This document shows positions 13,401 through 28,400 of a stretch of DNA of 64,000 nt, piece after piece. Below the pieces are notes generated by a model. The model ran no database searches. It saw nothing but the letters and a program-made list of their open reading frames with translations, and was not told the DNA's origin. This DNA comes from Mytilus californianus (taxonomy: Eukaryota > Mollusca > Bivalvia > Mytilida > Mytilidae). Within the stretch, counting starts at the first letter, position 1, and every line of letters begins with the position of its first letter. The translations under genes and the position numbers were made by a program. The DNA lies in NCBI RefSeq assembly GCF_021869535.1, contig NW_026262593.1, positions 54,239,318 to 54,303,317 of the forward strand, written 5' to 3'.

Positions 13401-16400
13401 GTAACACATGTCCTTGTCCACTCACAGATTCAACCAATCAGTAAGTTTAAAATCAAAGTCACAGTGATGTTTGTTATGCCAAGGAAGTGTATCAAGTTTA
13501 TATTTTTTTTACAAAAGATGAGATTTTCAAGCTCTCTTTAAAGACTTTTCAATAATTTTCTTGTGTCCCTTGTTTTTAAAATTTTTCACCTATTTGGCTG
13601 AATAATATAAGATCTTTCTCAGGTTAAGAAATGTTCAATGTGCATGTCAGAAGGATACGTAACATAAAAAAAGAAGATGTGGTTCAATTGCCAATAAGAC
13701 AACTTTCCAACAGACCCCAAATGGGATGGATATAAGCAACTATAGTTCACTGTAATTAAAACCAATACACTAGAGTCAGCTATTATACATAGTGACCCCG
13801 ACATGAAAAACTGTAAAACAATTCAAACTGAAAAAAAAAACAAATGGTCTGATTTATAACACAACAATAAATGAAATAAAACATGCAGCAACCAAACACA
13901 GCCATTGAATTACAGGTTTCTGACTTTGGAAAGGCATATATATATATATTGTGGTAGGGTTAAACATGCTTTTAAGCACTCAACCCTCCCCTAACCTGGA
14001 ACAGTAGTATAACAGCACAACATAAGAACAATCTATAAAAATCAGTACAAAATGGCCTGATACATCTAATCTGCACACAAAACATTTTAAGTATTTTACG
14101 ATTTCTATTTAATCCTACAGATTTAGCCCCACCTGTGAGATTGATCGAAGAGATGGACAGGTAACATGTACAGCCTGCGCTCAAGGTTATGAAGGAAGGC
14201 GATGTGAAAGATGTGCTAGGGGTTACGTAGGAAATCCACAAATTGTTGGAGACTATTGTCGAATCAGTGATGGTTTGTAATACTGAGAACTGTTTTTAAT
14301 ATTGACTAGTTACTAGTTTTCTTGGATATTGTTGTTAGGGAAAAAATGAGTTTGGAAACTTTGAGAAATATAAATTTAAAGTTGCTTTGTAAGGAAAAAA
14401 ATTGTTTTCCATCCACAAAACGTAGACCAATCGGAAGAAATGAATACTGTGGATTCATAATCAGGCGGAAACCCAGTTGAAATTAAACAAAAGAAATAGA
14501 ACTCTTTTTTAGAGAAGGTAAAAAAGACCAAATTGGTAAATTTGAATTGTTTACATCTGTTTCTATGGGCTTTAAAAGTTTAATGAATGTGCTTAATTTG
14601 GGATTTTATGCGTGTTATGTATGTGTTTTTACTTGAATTATGCTATGGAGCTTTGCGATATTTGTAAACATTTAAATTATAGACAGATTTTCACAAAACA
14701 GTCGATTGTGTAAGTTGCAAATACATGTGGATGTTTTTTGTGCATAAGCATAAATTCGGCCGAAAAAAATCCTAAGAAAGATAATAGATTGATCTTTTAA
14801 AAGCATTAATTTTGCATCTCTGCCCCCAGCGAAAGTTTTTTGGGAAAATATCCCCAAAATGGGCAATAATTTCATCGAAAAGAGAAAGTCGAGTACACCT
14901 TTTTATGTTCAGGCGTGTTTGAGTTGGCTATTCTGTCTTGAAAACGTATTAAAGAAAAATATTTGATACATCATCTCGCTTCAGATTCTGTTTTTTTTAT
15001 ATATTTAGGCTCTAGGTTGATATAATAACATTAAACATTTACAGTACTAAAAAATTAAATATATGTGTCAAGTGAAATACCTTTCAAATGAGTCATAACA
15101 ACAGAGTAGTTGTGTTCAAATAACAAATTTTTACTAAAAGTACTTGACGACAGACTTTTCAAGTGGATCTTAAAAATGCATAACTTCATTTTTTTGTGTG
15201 TTATCTAGGGTAATTAGTCTTCAACCTCTGAAAATTTTAACTCTGCCCTTCCACGAAATATTTCATTAGAATTTTTTAAAATATTTTTCAACTTTTGAAA
15301 ATTTCCCCTAACAACCGATCAGACAATAGTTTTAAGTTGACCAAATGCATAAAAGTACATTACATGATGCTCAATAGCTAGTAGATACATTTGTCTTTTA
15401 AAATACAACAGGCATATAAGGATCGTAATGATACTATGGATACATTCGGTTTTCAAGAGCTAAATTCATAGCGCGTCGTCACTACAATGGCTTCTATTTT
15501 TATGATTATAAAAACTAGGTGGCATAATGGGGAGATAATTTTGACAAAGTAGAATCCTTACTGTTATTATTAGTTGGATACCAATTTTTGTGGATTTCAT
15601 GAACACAGGGTAACCATAGTTTTAAATGGTCAAGGAATTGCAAATTTTCTATAGGAATATATGCAGACTTTGTCAAAACCGCTAAATCAAATATCAGAGA
15701 AAAATATGCGTTTCCTCGATCGACACAAAAGGGCAAAACCACTAAATCAACTATCAATGAAAAATATGTGTTTCCTCAATCCGCGAAAAATTGATATATA
15801 CGAAGAAATAAATGAACCCACCGTACACAGTAAATAGTAGTCTTGAAATTCCTCTTTGAAATATTTTTATTTATAAATTTGAACGCCTGCTTGCTATTTA
15901 CAATTTTTTCTAAAGGAATTATATCCTAATAAGTTAATGTAAATTCAGACATTTCTGTGTGCATTTATTATTGTGATTTTTGAACAATAAACAGAAATGT
16001 GATATTATACATTTATTTCCCGTGCCGGAGGGAGATATGAAGATTTGTTCACCCAAGAATATTCATATTTCACGAGGGCTCTGCCCGAGGGAAATATGAT
16101 TTTTCGAGGGTGAGCAAATCTTCATATCTCTCGAGGCAAAGGGAAATGAATGTTTTATTCCACTGCCTATGCTTTGTTTACTATCAATACATTAAATATT
16201 ATTTTGCATACATTTTTTTTCTTATCCGCTTGTTTTTGTAAGTCAAACCAAACACGACATACCCATTTATTAACAGTAAGGATCAAAATTTAATTATAAG
16301 TCTTTTTGTTTTATCGTCTGAAATAAATTTGAACATGATAATGATTTTTGCTATCGCTATTTTAAGAAGAATAAGAAGTTCAAAACGTTATGTACATTAA

Positions 16401-19400
16401 CCGCGCGTAACGTCGCACGAAGTAATCCCGACATTTCAGAGGGGAATATGATCCTCAGAATGGAATATAAAGATTTGTTCAATGACACGTGGGATAGTCT
16501 CAACCAATCAAATATTGATTAAACTATCAATATGTTTAAACAGTGGAATAATAATTATTATTACAATTTCAAGATATGCTACATACAAATAATTCTCTCA
16601 TAGATAAAAGCTGGGTGAATTTATTTTTGCAATGTATATCATGTTACAATTATCAGAATAATAAATAATACTGTAAATTCAGAAATTATTACGTGCATTT
16701 ATTATTGTGTTTTTTGAAGAATGGACAAAAATGCGAAATTAATTATTGTGATTTCAGAAAAATCTGCGTCAAATATGTATCAGTTATTAGAAGGCAAGTT
16801 TGTATTATTGTAATATTCACCCAGTCACATTAAATGAATAATAAAAACCTCAAAATAATTTCTGAATTTACAGTAATCCCAAATTCAATGGAACTTATAA
16901 GTTATATTTCGTCATAAGTATTTTTGTTTTATAGAGAGGTGTGACTCCAGAGGAAGTTTAAGTCAGCTACCCGATTCCGTTACCAGACAATGTACATGCA
17001 AGGTAACATTTTTAGCTCACCTGGCCCGAAGGGCCAAGTGAGCTTTTCTCATCACTTGGCGTCCGTCGTCCGTCGTCGTCCGTCGTCGGCGTAAACTTTT
17101 TACATTTTGAACTTCTTCTAGAGAACCACTGAATGGAATGAAACCAAACATGGCATGAATGTTCCTTATGAGGTGCTGACCAAGTGTTGTTACTTTGTAG
17201 CCGATCCATCATCCAAGATGGCCGCCAGCGGTGGACTTAGTTTAACATAGGACCCTATGGGAAATACATACAAATGTCTTCTTTTAGAGAACCACTGAAT
17301 GCAATGAAACCAAACATGGCATGAATGTTCCTTATGAGGTGCTGACCAAGTGTTGTTACTTTGTAGCGGATCCATCATCCAAGATGGCCGCCAGCGGTGG
17401 ACTTGGTTTAACATAGGACCCTATGGGAAATACATACAAATGTCTTCTTTTAGAGAACCACTGAATGGAATGAAACCAAACATGGCATGAATGTTTCTTA
17501 TGAGGTGCTGACCGAGTGTTGTTACTTTGAAGCCGATCCATAATCCAAGATGGACGCCAGCGGGGGACTTAGTTTAACATAGGACCCTATGGGAAATACA
17601 TACAAATGTCTTCTTTTAGAGAACCACTGAATGGAATGAAACCAAACATGGTATGAATGTTCCTTATGAGGTGCTGACCAAGTGTTGTTACTTTGTAGCG
17701 GATCCATCATCCAAGATGGCCGCCAGCGGTGGACTTAGTTTAACATAGGACCCTATGGGAAATACATACAAATGTCTTCTTTTAGAGAACCACTGAATGG
17801 AATGAAACCAAACATGGCATGAATGTTCCTTATGAGGTGCTGACCAAGTGTTGTTACTTTGTAGCGGATCCATCATCCAAGATGGCCGCCAGCGGTGGAC
17901 TTAGTTTAACATAGGACCCTATGGGAAATACATACAAATGTCTTCTTTTAGAGAACCACTGAATGGAATGAAACCAAACATGGCATGAATGTTCCTTATG
18001 AGGTGCTGACCAAGTGTTGTTACTTTGTAGCGGATCCATCATCCAAGATGGCCGCCAGCGGTGGACTTAGTTTAACATAGGACCCTATGGGAAATACATA
18101 CAAATGTCTTCTTTTAGAGAACCACTGAATGGAATGAAACCAAACATGGCATGAATGTTTCTTATGAGGTGCTGACCGAGTGTTGTTACTTTGAAGCCGA
18201 TCCATAATCCAAGATGGACGCCAGCGGTGGACTTAGTTTAACATAGGACCCTATGGGAAATACATACAAATGTCTTCTTTTAAAGAACCACTGAATGGAA
18301 TGAAACCAAACATGGCATGCATGTTCCTTTTGAGGTGCTGACCAAGTCTTGTTACTTTGAAGCTGATCCTTCATCCATGATGGCCGCCAATGGGGGGACT
18401 TCCTTTAACATAAGACCCTATGGGAAATACATACAAATGCTTCTTCTAGAGGTGCACTGAATGGAATGAAACCAAAACATGGCATAAATGTTTCTTATGA
18501 GGTGCTGATTAAGTGTTGCTACTTTGTTGCCGATTTACTGTTCAAGATGGCCACCAGGATTTTTTATTAAATTACAGGACCAATATTAAACCAAATTTGA
18601 CCTCACTCATTATTAGGGTATCTGTTATGATTTTAATCTATTTTTACATGATTTCCAAAACCAAAGTAGAATCAGGTGAGCGACACAGGCTCTTGAGAGC
18701 CTCTAGTTTTAATATTTAAGGTTGTAAATTTTTTAATATTAACTTAATGTAAAAATAGTAAGATGTGTTATGATTGCCAATGAGACAACTTTCCATCATA
18801 GACAAAATGAAGTAGAATTTAACAACAATAGGTCACGTTTTGGCCTTTAACATTCTGCAAAACTTTTCTGCTTACAAGCTTCAAAAGGCCATGGCATAAG
18901 AAAATGTAAAATAATACAAAACTAATAGCCTGATTCATCTACCAAAAACATTTTTTTAATATTTAAGGTTGTAAATTTTTTAATATTAACTTAATGTAAA
19001 AATAGTAAGATGTGTTATGATTGCCAATGAGACAACTTTCCATCATAGACAAAATGAAGTAGAATTTAACAACAATAGGTCAAGTTTTGGCCTTTAACAT
19101 TCTGCAAAACTTTTACTGCTTACAAGCTTCAAAAGGCCATGGCATAAGAAAATGTAAAATAATACAAAACTAATAGCCTGATTCATCTACCAAAAAAACA
19201 AAGGAAAAACAAATATGTTTTACCTACGATTTCATGGAGTAGTTGAGTTTTATTTCACATTTTACATAGTTATCAATTATACAAATCAATATGTAGTCTT
19301 TGATATTGGGTATCCTAACATGTGATATTTTGTATATTTTTGTCATTATTTTGTCATTTCATTCTAACTAATCATTTGTAATCAAAGATTTTGGCCCCCA

Positions 19401-22400
19401 TAATTGGCTAAAAAAAATATCTTGGAATTTTATATCATTTGTCACCTAATAAACCCCCCGCTGCAAATAATACTTCAACACTAATTCTAAGAACACAAGA
19501 GCTAAAATGACCCTATCATTTTACATCTTTCTCTTCTAGACAAATGTGTATGGAAGGAATTGTGACCAATGTAAACAAAATACATTTTATCTGAGTGTAA
19601 ACAATCCCTATGGCTGTGTCTCTTGTTTCTGTATGGGTGTGACTCGACAGTGTACCAGTACCTTCTGGAATAGAGCCCAGGTAAGATACTTATTTCTGTA
19701 TGAGTGTGACTCAACAGTGTACCAGTACCTTCTGGAATCAGACCCAGGTAAGATATTTATTTCTGTATGAGTGTGACTCAACAGTGTACCAGTACCTTCT
19801 GGAATCAGACCCAGGTAAGATATTTATTTCTGTATGGGTGTGACTCAACAGTGAACCAGTACCTTCTGGAATATAGCCAAGGTAAGATATTTATTTTCTG
19901 TATGGGTGTGACTCAACAGTGGACCAGTACCTTCTGGAATATAGCCCAGGTAAGATATTTATTTCTGTATGGGTGTGACTCAACAGTGAACCAGTACCTT
20001 CTGGAATATAGCCCAGGTAAGATATTAATTTTCTGTATGGGTGTGACTCAACAGTGGACCAGTACCTTCTGGAATAGAGCCCAGGTAAGATATTTATTTC
20101 TGTATGGGTGTGACTCAATAGTGTACCAGTACCTTCTGGATTAGGGCCCAGGTAAAATATTTATTTCTGTATTGGTGTGACTCAACAGTGAACCAGTACC
20201 CTGAGGAATAGGGCCCAGGTAAGATATTTGTACTCGGGTATATGTTAGCAAACAACCTTAATCTGATTGGCTTTTATACTTAGCGGGGGAAAACTGTGAA
20301 CTATTATAATAAATTATCTAGTTCACTAGGTTAATGATACCCCATTTTAAGTCATTGATTAGGGGCACAAAGAGTTCATGAGAAATTCTGTATTTCTAAT
20401 AGTTTGAGAATGTTTTTACTTGTCCAATCAGAGAACAGTCAATAGGACTATCATGTCGAAACCTTGGCATTATTGTTTCGGTAATGGGAGAGTTTCTTTA
20501 ATTTAGTTTTCCAATTACTAATGTTTTAAATAAAATTTTGCTCAGACAATGTTAAAACCTCCAACAAATTTGGCTGCTATGAATCTTTCTGTTCACACAT
20601 TGTTTTCAATTTAATGGAATTTTATGCGACTGTCATACAAGTGAGAGGTTTAATCCACCATTTTCTACATAAGGAAATGCCTGTACCAAGTCAGGAATAT
20701 GACAACTGTTTTCCATTCGTTTGATGTAGTTGAGGTTTTGATTTTGCCAATTGATAAGGGACTTTCAGTTTTGAATTTTCCTAGGAGCTTGGTATTTTTG
20801 TTATTTTACTTTTTCCTATTTTGAGCTGTGATTTAATTTATTCTGGTGGATACTTTGATTTCGTAGTTTTAACAAATTCTGCATACAATACTATTTAGAA
20901 TTTATAATTTATTGACCACTAAAAAGTTTTCGTCTATACCCTCGAAATCCACTTAAATTTAAGAACCTCTAAAATGTTAATGAATCCACAGTATCTATAC
21001 TAAATGCAAAAATTACACTTTTATCAGGTAAATAATTTTATACATGACATATATTTGATAGATTGGAGCATCCTTCACTAGAGACAGACAAGGATTTTCA
21101 TTGGTTGATATTGCTCAGCGAGAAGAACCAACCACAGATGGTTTTACTGTTAACAGCAATGTCAGAGAGCTGGTCTACAGAAGATTTAACACACTACCAC
21201 AGAGAGTATATTATTGGTCACTGCCTCAGAGGTTCTTGGGTGATAAGGTAAATCTTTTTTTTGTTTGTTTATTCATTTTGATAATAAATGGGCTGATGAC
21301 AAATATTTCATTCGTTTCATGGAAAAAATTTAACATGGTTTATGCACAAGTTAAACATAATACATTTAATATCAAAATACCTAATAATAAAACAAAAACT
21401 CATAAAAGATACTTTGCTTATAATTTTGTACGCCAGAGGCCTGTTTCATTTACAAAAGACTAATTAGTGACGCTTGAATCAAAAAGGCCAAATAAGATAC
21501 AAAGTTGAAGAGCATTGAGGATGCATAATTTTGAAAGATTTTGCCAAATGCAGCTGAGATAATCTATTTCTGGGATAGAAAAATCCTTACTATTTTGAGC
21601 AATTCAAAGTTTTGTAAACATCTAATTTATAATTATGATAATATTGAAATGAATGACATCTGGTATAAAGCTTCATGATAGGATGTTCTACCCTGTTATG
21701 TTTGCCACGAGTGCGGGAGGTCTTGGGTTCGAACCCTTGCCTAGTCAAGCCAAAGACTATAAATTGGTATTTGCTGCTTCTCCTCAAATTATGCGGTATT
21801 AAGGAGTAAGAGAAAAGATTGGTCGGCTCAGAGTCAGAATAATTAGTCCGGGTAAGGTGACATGTCTTCCTGTGGACTGTTACCTTGTGAACTAGCACGT
21901 TAAAAATCCGGCTCAGCATGTCAGTCTAGTACAAAGCAGGGTTACTATTTATATTACATAAACATGTTCTCTTCCTGAATATGCATATTAATTTGCAGCT
22001 GGACGTTTATAAGCATCCATCAATCATCATCATTTACCTTGTGATGTAATATTCACATCCATTGCTAATTATCATTTTGTTTACCAGATACTTTTAGGGG
22101 GTTAATATCATTAGTGAGCAAAAGCTCTTGTAGCATTTTTTTTTTAATGTGAAATGCATGCAAAAAAATAATCAATCATATGTCTATTACAGGTGACATC
22201 TTATGGTGGGAATCTTAACTTTGTGATCAGCTACAGACCTGGACTGGATACCAGTCCACAGGACACTGCTGCTCCCCTGGTAGAAATAAGTGTAAGTAGA
22301 ATCAGTTCAAAATGCAATTTTGCTTTCAGCTGCAAAAATACTAAAATTAATTGTGTTGCAGTGAAAAAAATGGGGTACAATTCATTTTAGGAAAAAAAAG

Positions 22401-25400
22401 TCATCCTTTTTAAACATGGTAACAAATTACCTTTGCAATTATTGGTTGGCTCATAACAGGATCAGGGCACCAAGAAAATACCTGTTTATTTTATGGACAT
22501 TACACACCATTTTTTTGTATTGCCTTATATACATAGTAGAAGGACATTGTATTATAATGACATCAACAGCAGTAAAGTAAGCTATGAAAGGCCTGGTATA
22601 ATAAAAATAAGTAGCTTTACTGAAGAACAAAACTTAAAAAAAGAAAAGAAACAGTTCACAATTTTAAGTACATGGGTTTGAGTCATCTCATCAATGATAT
22701 ACTCTTTTTATTATTTATCTTTTATGGTTTAATTTCTGTTTTCAGGGAAACGATATAACATTAGTTTACAAAGACAAGACTGCTCCAACATCAAATACAC
22801 CTGCAGTATACAAAGTGCCATTATATGAGGTAAATTTTCAGAAGGGGTACCTTAAAGCAGGATATTCATGAAGTTTTTATCTACTGCAATAACTTGAAAC
22901 TTGAAATGTTATCTGGTTTAAATTGCTTTTAATTTTTTGAAGATTTATGAAAAGTTAATTTAACAGATTGTATTAATTAAAAACAGAACTGATTTTGTAC
23001 TACAATAACTTTAAATATTATCTGGTTTAAATTGTTTTCATTAAAAAAAAAGGAAAGTTAATTTAGAAAATTGCATTAAATAAAAAGATAACTGATTTTG
23101 TAAACAATAATTTATTTGAAATAAAACAATATGCTATGAATATCTCTGATTACAAAGATTGAGGCATAAGAATACAGATAACAAAAGCTATGGAAATTCC
23201 AAGAACTTCAATTCTTGATCATTGGAAAAAAATCTAATTGTTTTATATAAAAATAAGAAGATGTGATATGATTGCCATTGAGACATCTATCCACTAGATT
23301 CCAAATAATGTGGATGTTAACAACTATAGGATAACCAAATAGATAAAAAAATTGAGAATGAAAATGGGGAATATGTCAAAGAGACAACAACCCAACCAAA
23401 GAGCAGATAACAGCCGAAGGCCACCAATGGATCTTCAATGCAGCGAGAAAATCCCGCACCCGGTGGTGGTGCTCAGCTGGCCCCTAATAATCTTTCAATC
23501 CAAAGAGGGAGTCAAAGAAAAACAGATACAGATGGAGAAATCAATGAAATTTCCAAGAACTTTTATATTTTATCATTATAAAGATAAGGAGATGTGGTGT
23601 GATTGCCAATGAGACATCTATCCACCAAAGTTCAAATGAAGTGGATGAAAGCAATAATAGGCAACCGTAGTACCTTCAACAATGAGAAAAACCCCATACA
23701 GTATAGTCTGCTATAAAAGGCCCTGATGTAAAAAAATGTGAAATTTAAGCGAGAAAATTAACGGCCTAATTTTAAACAAAACAATTTACGTAAAAACAAA
23801 TATAACAGACATGAACTGTCGACAATCATCAAACTACAGGCTCCTGACTTGGGACAGGCACATAAAGAATGTGGCACTGGTTAAACATGTTTGTGACATT
23901 GATTTATGATCATTGCAGCAATTTTGGACAAGACCAGATGGAGAGCCTGCCACTAGAGAATTCTTGTTAATGGCTTTAGCTGATGTTAGTGCCTTACTGA
24001 TCAGAGCTACCTTTACAAGAGACACAGACTCTGCAAGGTACATACAAACTTGCTCATAATTTTTCAGTTTTTAATACTCTTCAGCTTTGTATTTGTTTTG
24101 GCATGCCATCAGTTTTGATTAGAGGGCCACTGATGATTCTTTCTGTAGATAAAAAGTGGTCTGGCATACCAAATTAAAAGCCAGCGGCTCTTTTCACAAA
24201 AAATCTTAAGAGTAAAAATACTCGTAAGTCATACACATTTCAGTATAACTTACGATCAATTTTAATCGTAAGATTTTTTGTGAAAAGAGTCGCTGGTATC
24301 TTTGATGAGTAATTTCAAAATACTGCATTGATTTGATTAAGAAATAATTCATGGGGGCTTGAATATATCGTGATTTTACCACGGGTTGGCCCTTTATGAC
24401 AAATATTTTACCCTGAGCGAAAGCGAGGGGAAAAAAATCGGCATAAAGGGACAACCCGTGGTAAAATCACGATATATTCAAGCCCCCATGAATTATTTCG
24501 ATTCTAATAGGACAAATACGGCAATTGTTTTGGATCGAAGCGCTCGAGATGAAGGCATTATTTGCCGTTCCCATAAATAAACGCACTACTAAATTGACGT
24601 AAAAGACCGGAGCAAACTGAATAAATGACATGCTCAAACTATTTACAATAACATATTTAGATAGGTTTGGATGAATCTAAATGATAATTGTACTTATATG
24701 TCTTATATGTATACAAAAAATGGCTTATATAACACATTTTTGCATCGTTTGTTTACGTTTCCCTGTTGTGATGATTTTCGGTTTCACAAGCGTGTATTTT
24801 CCCGTAAAATGCTTATATTCTTACGTCATCGTTCTATGACGTCGGGTAGCTCATTCATAAAAAAACATATGACGCGGGAGTACGATTGGAACAGCCCAAA
24901 CAATATATTCATATTTTACCACGGGTGTGTACTCAAAGCGTTTGAAGAACGTCATGTTAGAATGCACAATATACCATTTTAGAAAAAATCATTATTGTCA
25001 GGGGTGCTTGAAGCAAAATATTAGAAATCTTAAAGCATCAGAGGTTGAATGGCAATCGACGACTTTCAAATTCGTGTATTTCCCCAGACATTTCCAAGGT
25101 TACAATACTTGTGTTATTAGGTCACTGTAAGAGTTGATTGTTGAATGACATTATTTATCTACAAATCCTCTTTAACCATAGTCTAGATTTCAATTAAATT
25201 TTCATAGAATCTTTAGCATCTTATGCATTTTGCACTTATATTTTATTTTGGGTTTTCCCATAGCAAAAAATGTCATAGACATGTAACCAAAAAACATGGA
25301 TTTTGCAATATCTTTTTTTTAATTGGGTTGGGGTATGAAATTGTGACCTCTGCTCACAATTTTCTAGTTTATCTTAGTATCTGAACAAATTGATGCTTTA

Positions 25401-28400
25401 TACAATATACTCGTACATTACATGTATTTGTTTAATGCAATGCACATTTTAAGGCAATACACAAAAACATGGAAAATATATTTTTCAAAGCTTTTAATAT
25501 TTAAAAATTTGATTGCAGTATCCGTGATGTAATTATGGACATAGCAGAAGACAGGGATACCAGATTAGACAGGGCCTATGCTGTTGAACAATGTGCTTGT
25601 CCAACTGGTTACAAAGGATTGTCCTGTGAGGTTAGTTAACAGATGATGATGAAAGTACCCTAATTTTATTTAAATTATTGAGACTATCTGGCTAAGCTTG
25701 TAAAACCCCAATCCAGACACACACACACACCAATGGCAGAAAAACAAAGTTGTTTGTTTTTTAAAATTTGATTATGAAAACAGTGCAGTCTTGTATATCA
25801 TAGATAAAAAAAACACAAATTGATAAGTGTATTAGACTTGTTTTACTAAGATAAGTGTAGACAGACTGTTTTAATTCAGGCTTAACTTCTGGGACCAAAG
25901 ATATAAGTCCCAGATACCTTGCCTCAAACAACTGCTTTACTCTTCAGTCCTAATGTACATTTGCCAACTGCTTTACATGTACTTAAAAATCAACCATATT
26001 TAACTTGTATTATATTAATTGGCTGATTAGATGAGCAAGATAAAATGATAAAGTTTATTATAATTTTTTAGTCATTTGTGATGTATGTTTACACAGTTTC
26101 GGCTGCTGGATCCCAATTATTGTCTGACACATTTACCTACTATGTCTGTTTGGGTAGCTCATTCAATTTTGTCAATATAAGGGAACTATAAACAACTAAT
26201 TCAAGTGGGAGGTTAGGCTAGCTATCAAACTGGGTTTAACCCACCATTTTCTTCAGAAAATGTCTGTACCAAGTCAGAAATATGACAGTTGTTTTTCACA
26301 GGCTCCTTTGATTGATAACGTTTGATTTTGTTAGTTTTTATGGACTTCCCCTTTTTGAATTTACCTTGGAATTTTGGTATTTTTGTTATACTTTTTTTCT
26401 GAATTAACAGTATTCTTATAATTTTTTTTTAGGATTGTGATGTTGGGTATACTAGGACAGGAGGTGGATTATACCTCGGCTTATGTGAACCTTGTCAGTG
26501 TAACAGACATTCCAGTGAGTGTGATCCAGAGACAGGAACGTGCAAGGTAGGGGCAGATTAATTTTTTTTTACTGACAAACTTTTTTGTCTAAAAATCTGT
26601 AGAAGTTACCATATTAAGATTTATGTCCAAAATAAAACGCAATTGTCATACTTATTTTACTATAACATAATGTTGAGATAGAAAAAAATAAAAAGTACTT
26701 TGCAACAGTCAGAGGTAAAAAATGTTTCAGAATTTGAAAATTCTGCTATATATTTCATAGAAAAACATTTTTTTAATAAAAATTCTCCTGAAGTTATTTC
26801 TTGACCTAATTGAATGAAAAGTCTACAGGTTCTTGCAATAATTGAAACATTTTTGTCCTAAGACTGTACATTGAATAACTTTATAGTAGTAATATAGAAC
26901 TTTATCACAAATTTTGAGAAGTTTTGAAAAGTGTGAAATGAATGGTACTTTACTAGCAGAAAATAATGCATCACAAATGAATCTATTTATAGAACTGTCA
27001 ACACAATACAGAAGGTGATTTTTGTGAGAGATGTGCCCCAGGTTTCTATGGTGATGCTAGAGGAGGATCTCCAACCTCATGTCAACCATGTCCATGTCCT
27101 CTTACAGAATCTCCAAATCAGTGAGTAGATGAACTTTGAACCTTATTTTTAGAAAACATTGAATACACCCATTTACCCACCCACATTATATTATAGGCAG
27201 TAATGGTAGCATCTATTGGCCTGTATTTTATCAATATTCAGATTGTTTGATGCTCAAATTTTTGGTCGAACAACTTTTTCCTAAAAGACAAATGTTATTT
27301 GAGAATTTTGAGTATAATGACAAAAGATGAGAAATATAGACATATGTGATGTTACACTATTGTTTCAGAAAAAGGGTGAAGGTTTGGTACCATTAAAACG
27401 TTTAAACCCGCTGCATTTGTTTGCACCTGTCCTAAGTCAGGAATCTGATGTTCAGTAGTTGTCGTTTGTTGATGTGGTTCATAAGTAAGTGTTTTGCGTT
27501 TCTCGTTTTTTATATGGATTAGACCGTTGGTTTTCCCGTTTGAATGGTTTTACACTAGTAATTTTGGGGCCCTTTATAGCTTACTATTTGGTGTGAGCCA
27601 AGGCTCTGTGTTGAAGACTATACTTTTACCTATAATGGTTTAATTTTTATAAATTTTGACTTTGATGGACAGTTGTCTCATTGGCACTCATACCACATCT
27701 TCTTATATCTATATGACAAACAATAGCAACCACTTTAAAAATATGGAGATGTGGTTTGATTGCCAATGAGACAACTTTCCACCAAAGTTCAAATGAAGTG
27801 GATGCAAGTAATTATAGGCCACCGTACGGCCTTGAACAATGAGAAAAACACCCATACCATATGTTGGCTATAAAAGGCCACAACATGAAAAATGTGAAAC
27901 AATTCATAACAAGAAAACCAACGGCTTAATTTATAACAAAACAATTTATGAAAAACAAACATGATGGACATGAACCAACAACAACTGCTGAACTGCAGAC
28001 TCCTGACTTTGGACAGGCACATATAGAATGTGGCTGGGTTGAACATGTTTGTGAGCGCTCAGCCCTCCCCTAACCTTGGACAGTGGTGTAATAGCACAAC
28101 ATAAGAACAAACAGTAAAAATCAGTAGCAATTACCTTTACTCAAAGGATTGGTATGAGGCACAAAAACAACTAACTTAAAAACAATAAAAGCAAAGCACC
28201 GAAATAAGAGTACTCATAGTTACTGAAAACTAGTTCAAAGCTAATAACAACTAATAAATAAATTATGTTCTCGCAGACTGTTTATTTGTGAATGAGCTGC
28301 AGAAATTAGCCATTAATGCATAAGAAAACTTTGAAAAATATAAACAGTCAAATAATCACTTATGTAGTAAAATCTTGTACTTGCATTTGTTGAATAGAAA

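Noticed and set aside
17012-18374. Series of minus-strand open frames with near-identical proteins at 166-bp spacing
   Set aside because: They follow the tandem core repeat of a non-autonomous element; 166 is not a multiple of 3, so each frame restarts by chance in the next unit. No domain, no splice or start context.
19767-20144. Forward frame of 125 codons after exon 12
   Set aside because: Read-through of the 67-bp array; out of phase with exon 12 and without its own start context.
21726-21736. Perfect box B as a possible tRNA gene
   Set aside because: No acceptor or anticodon stems could be folded around it and a long SINE body follows.
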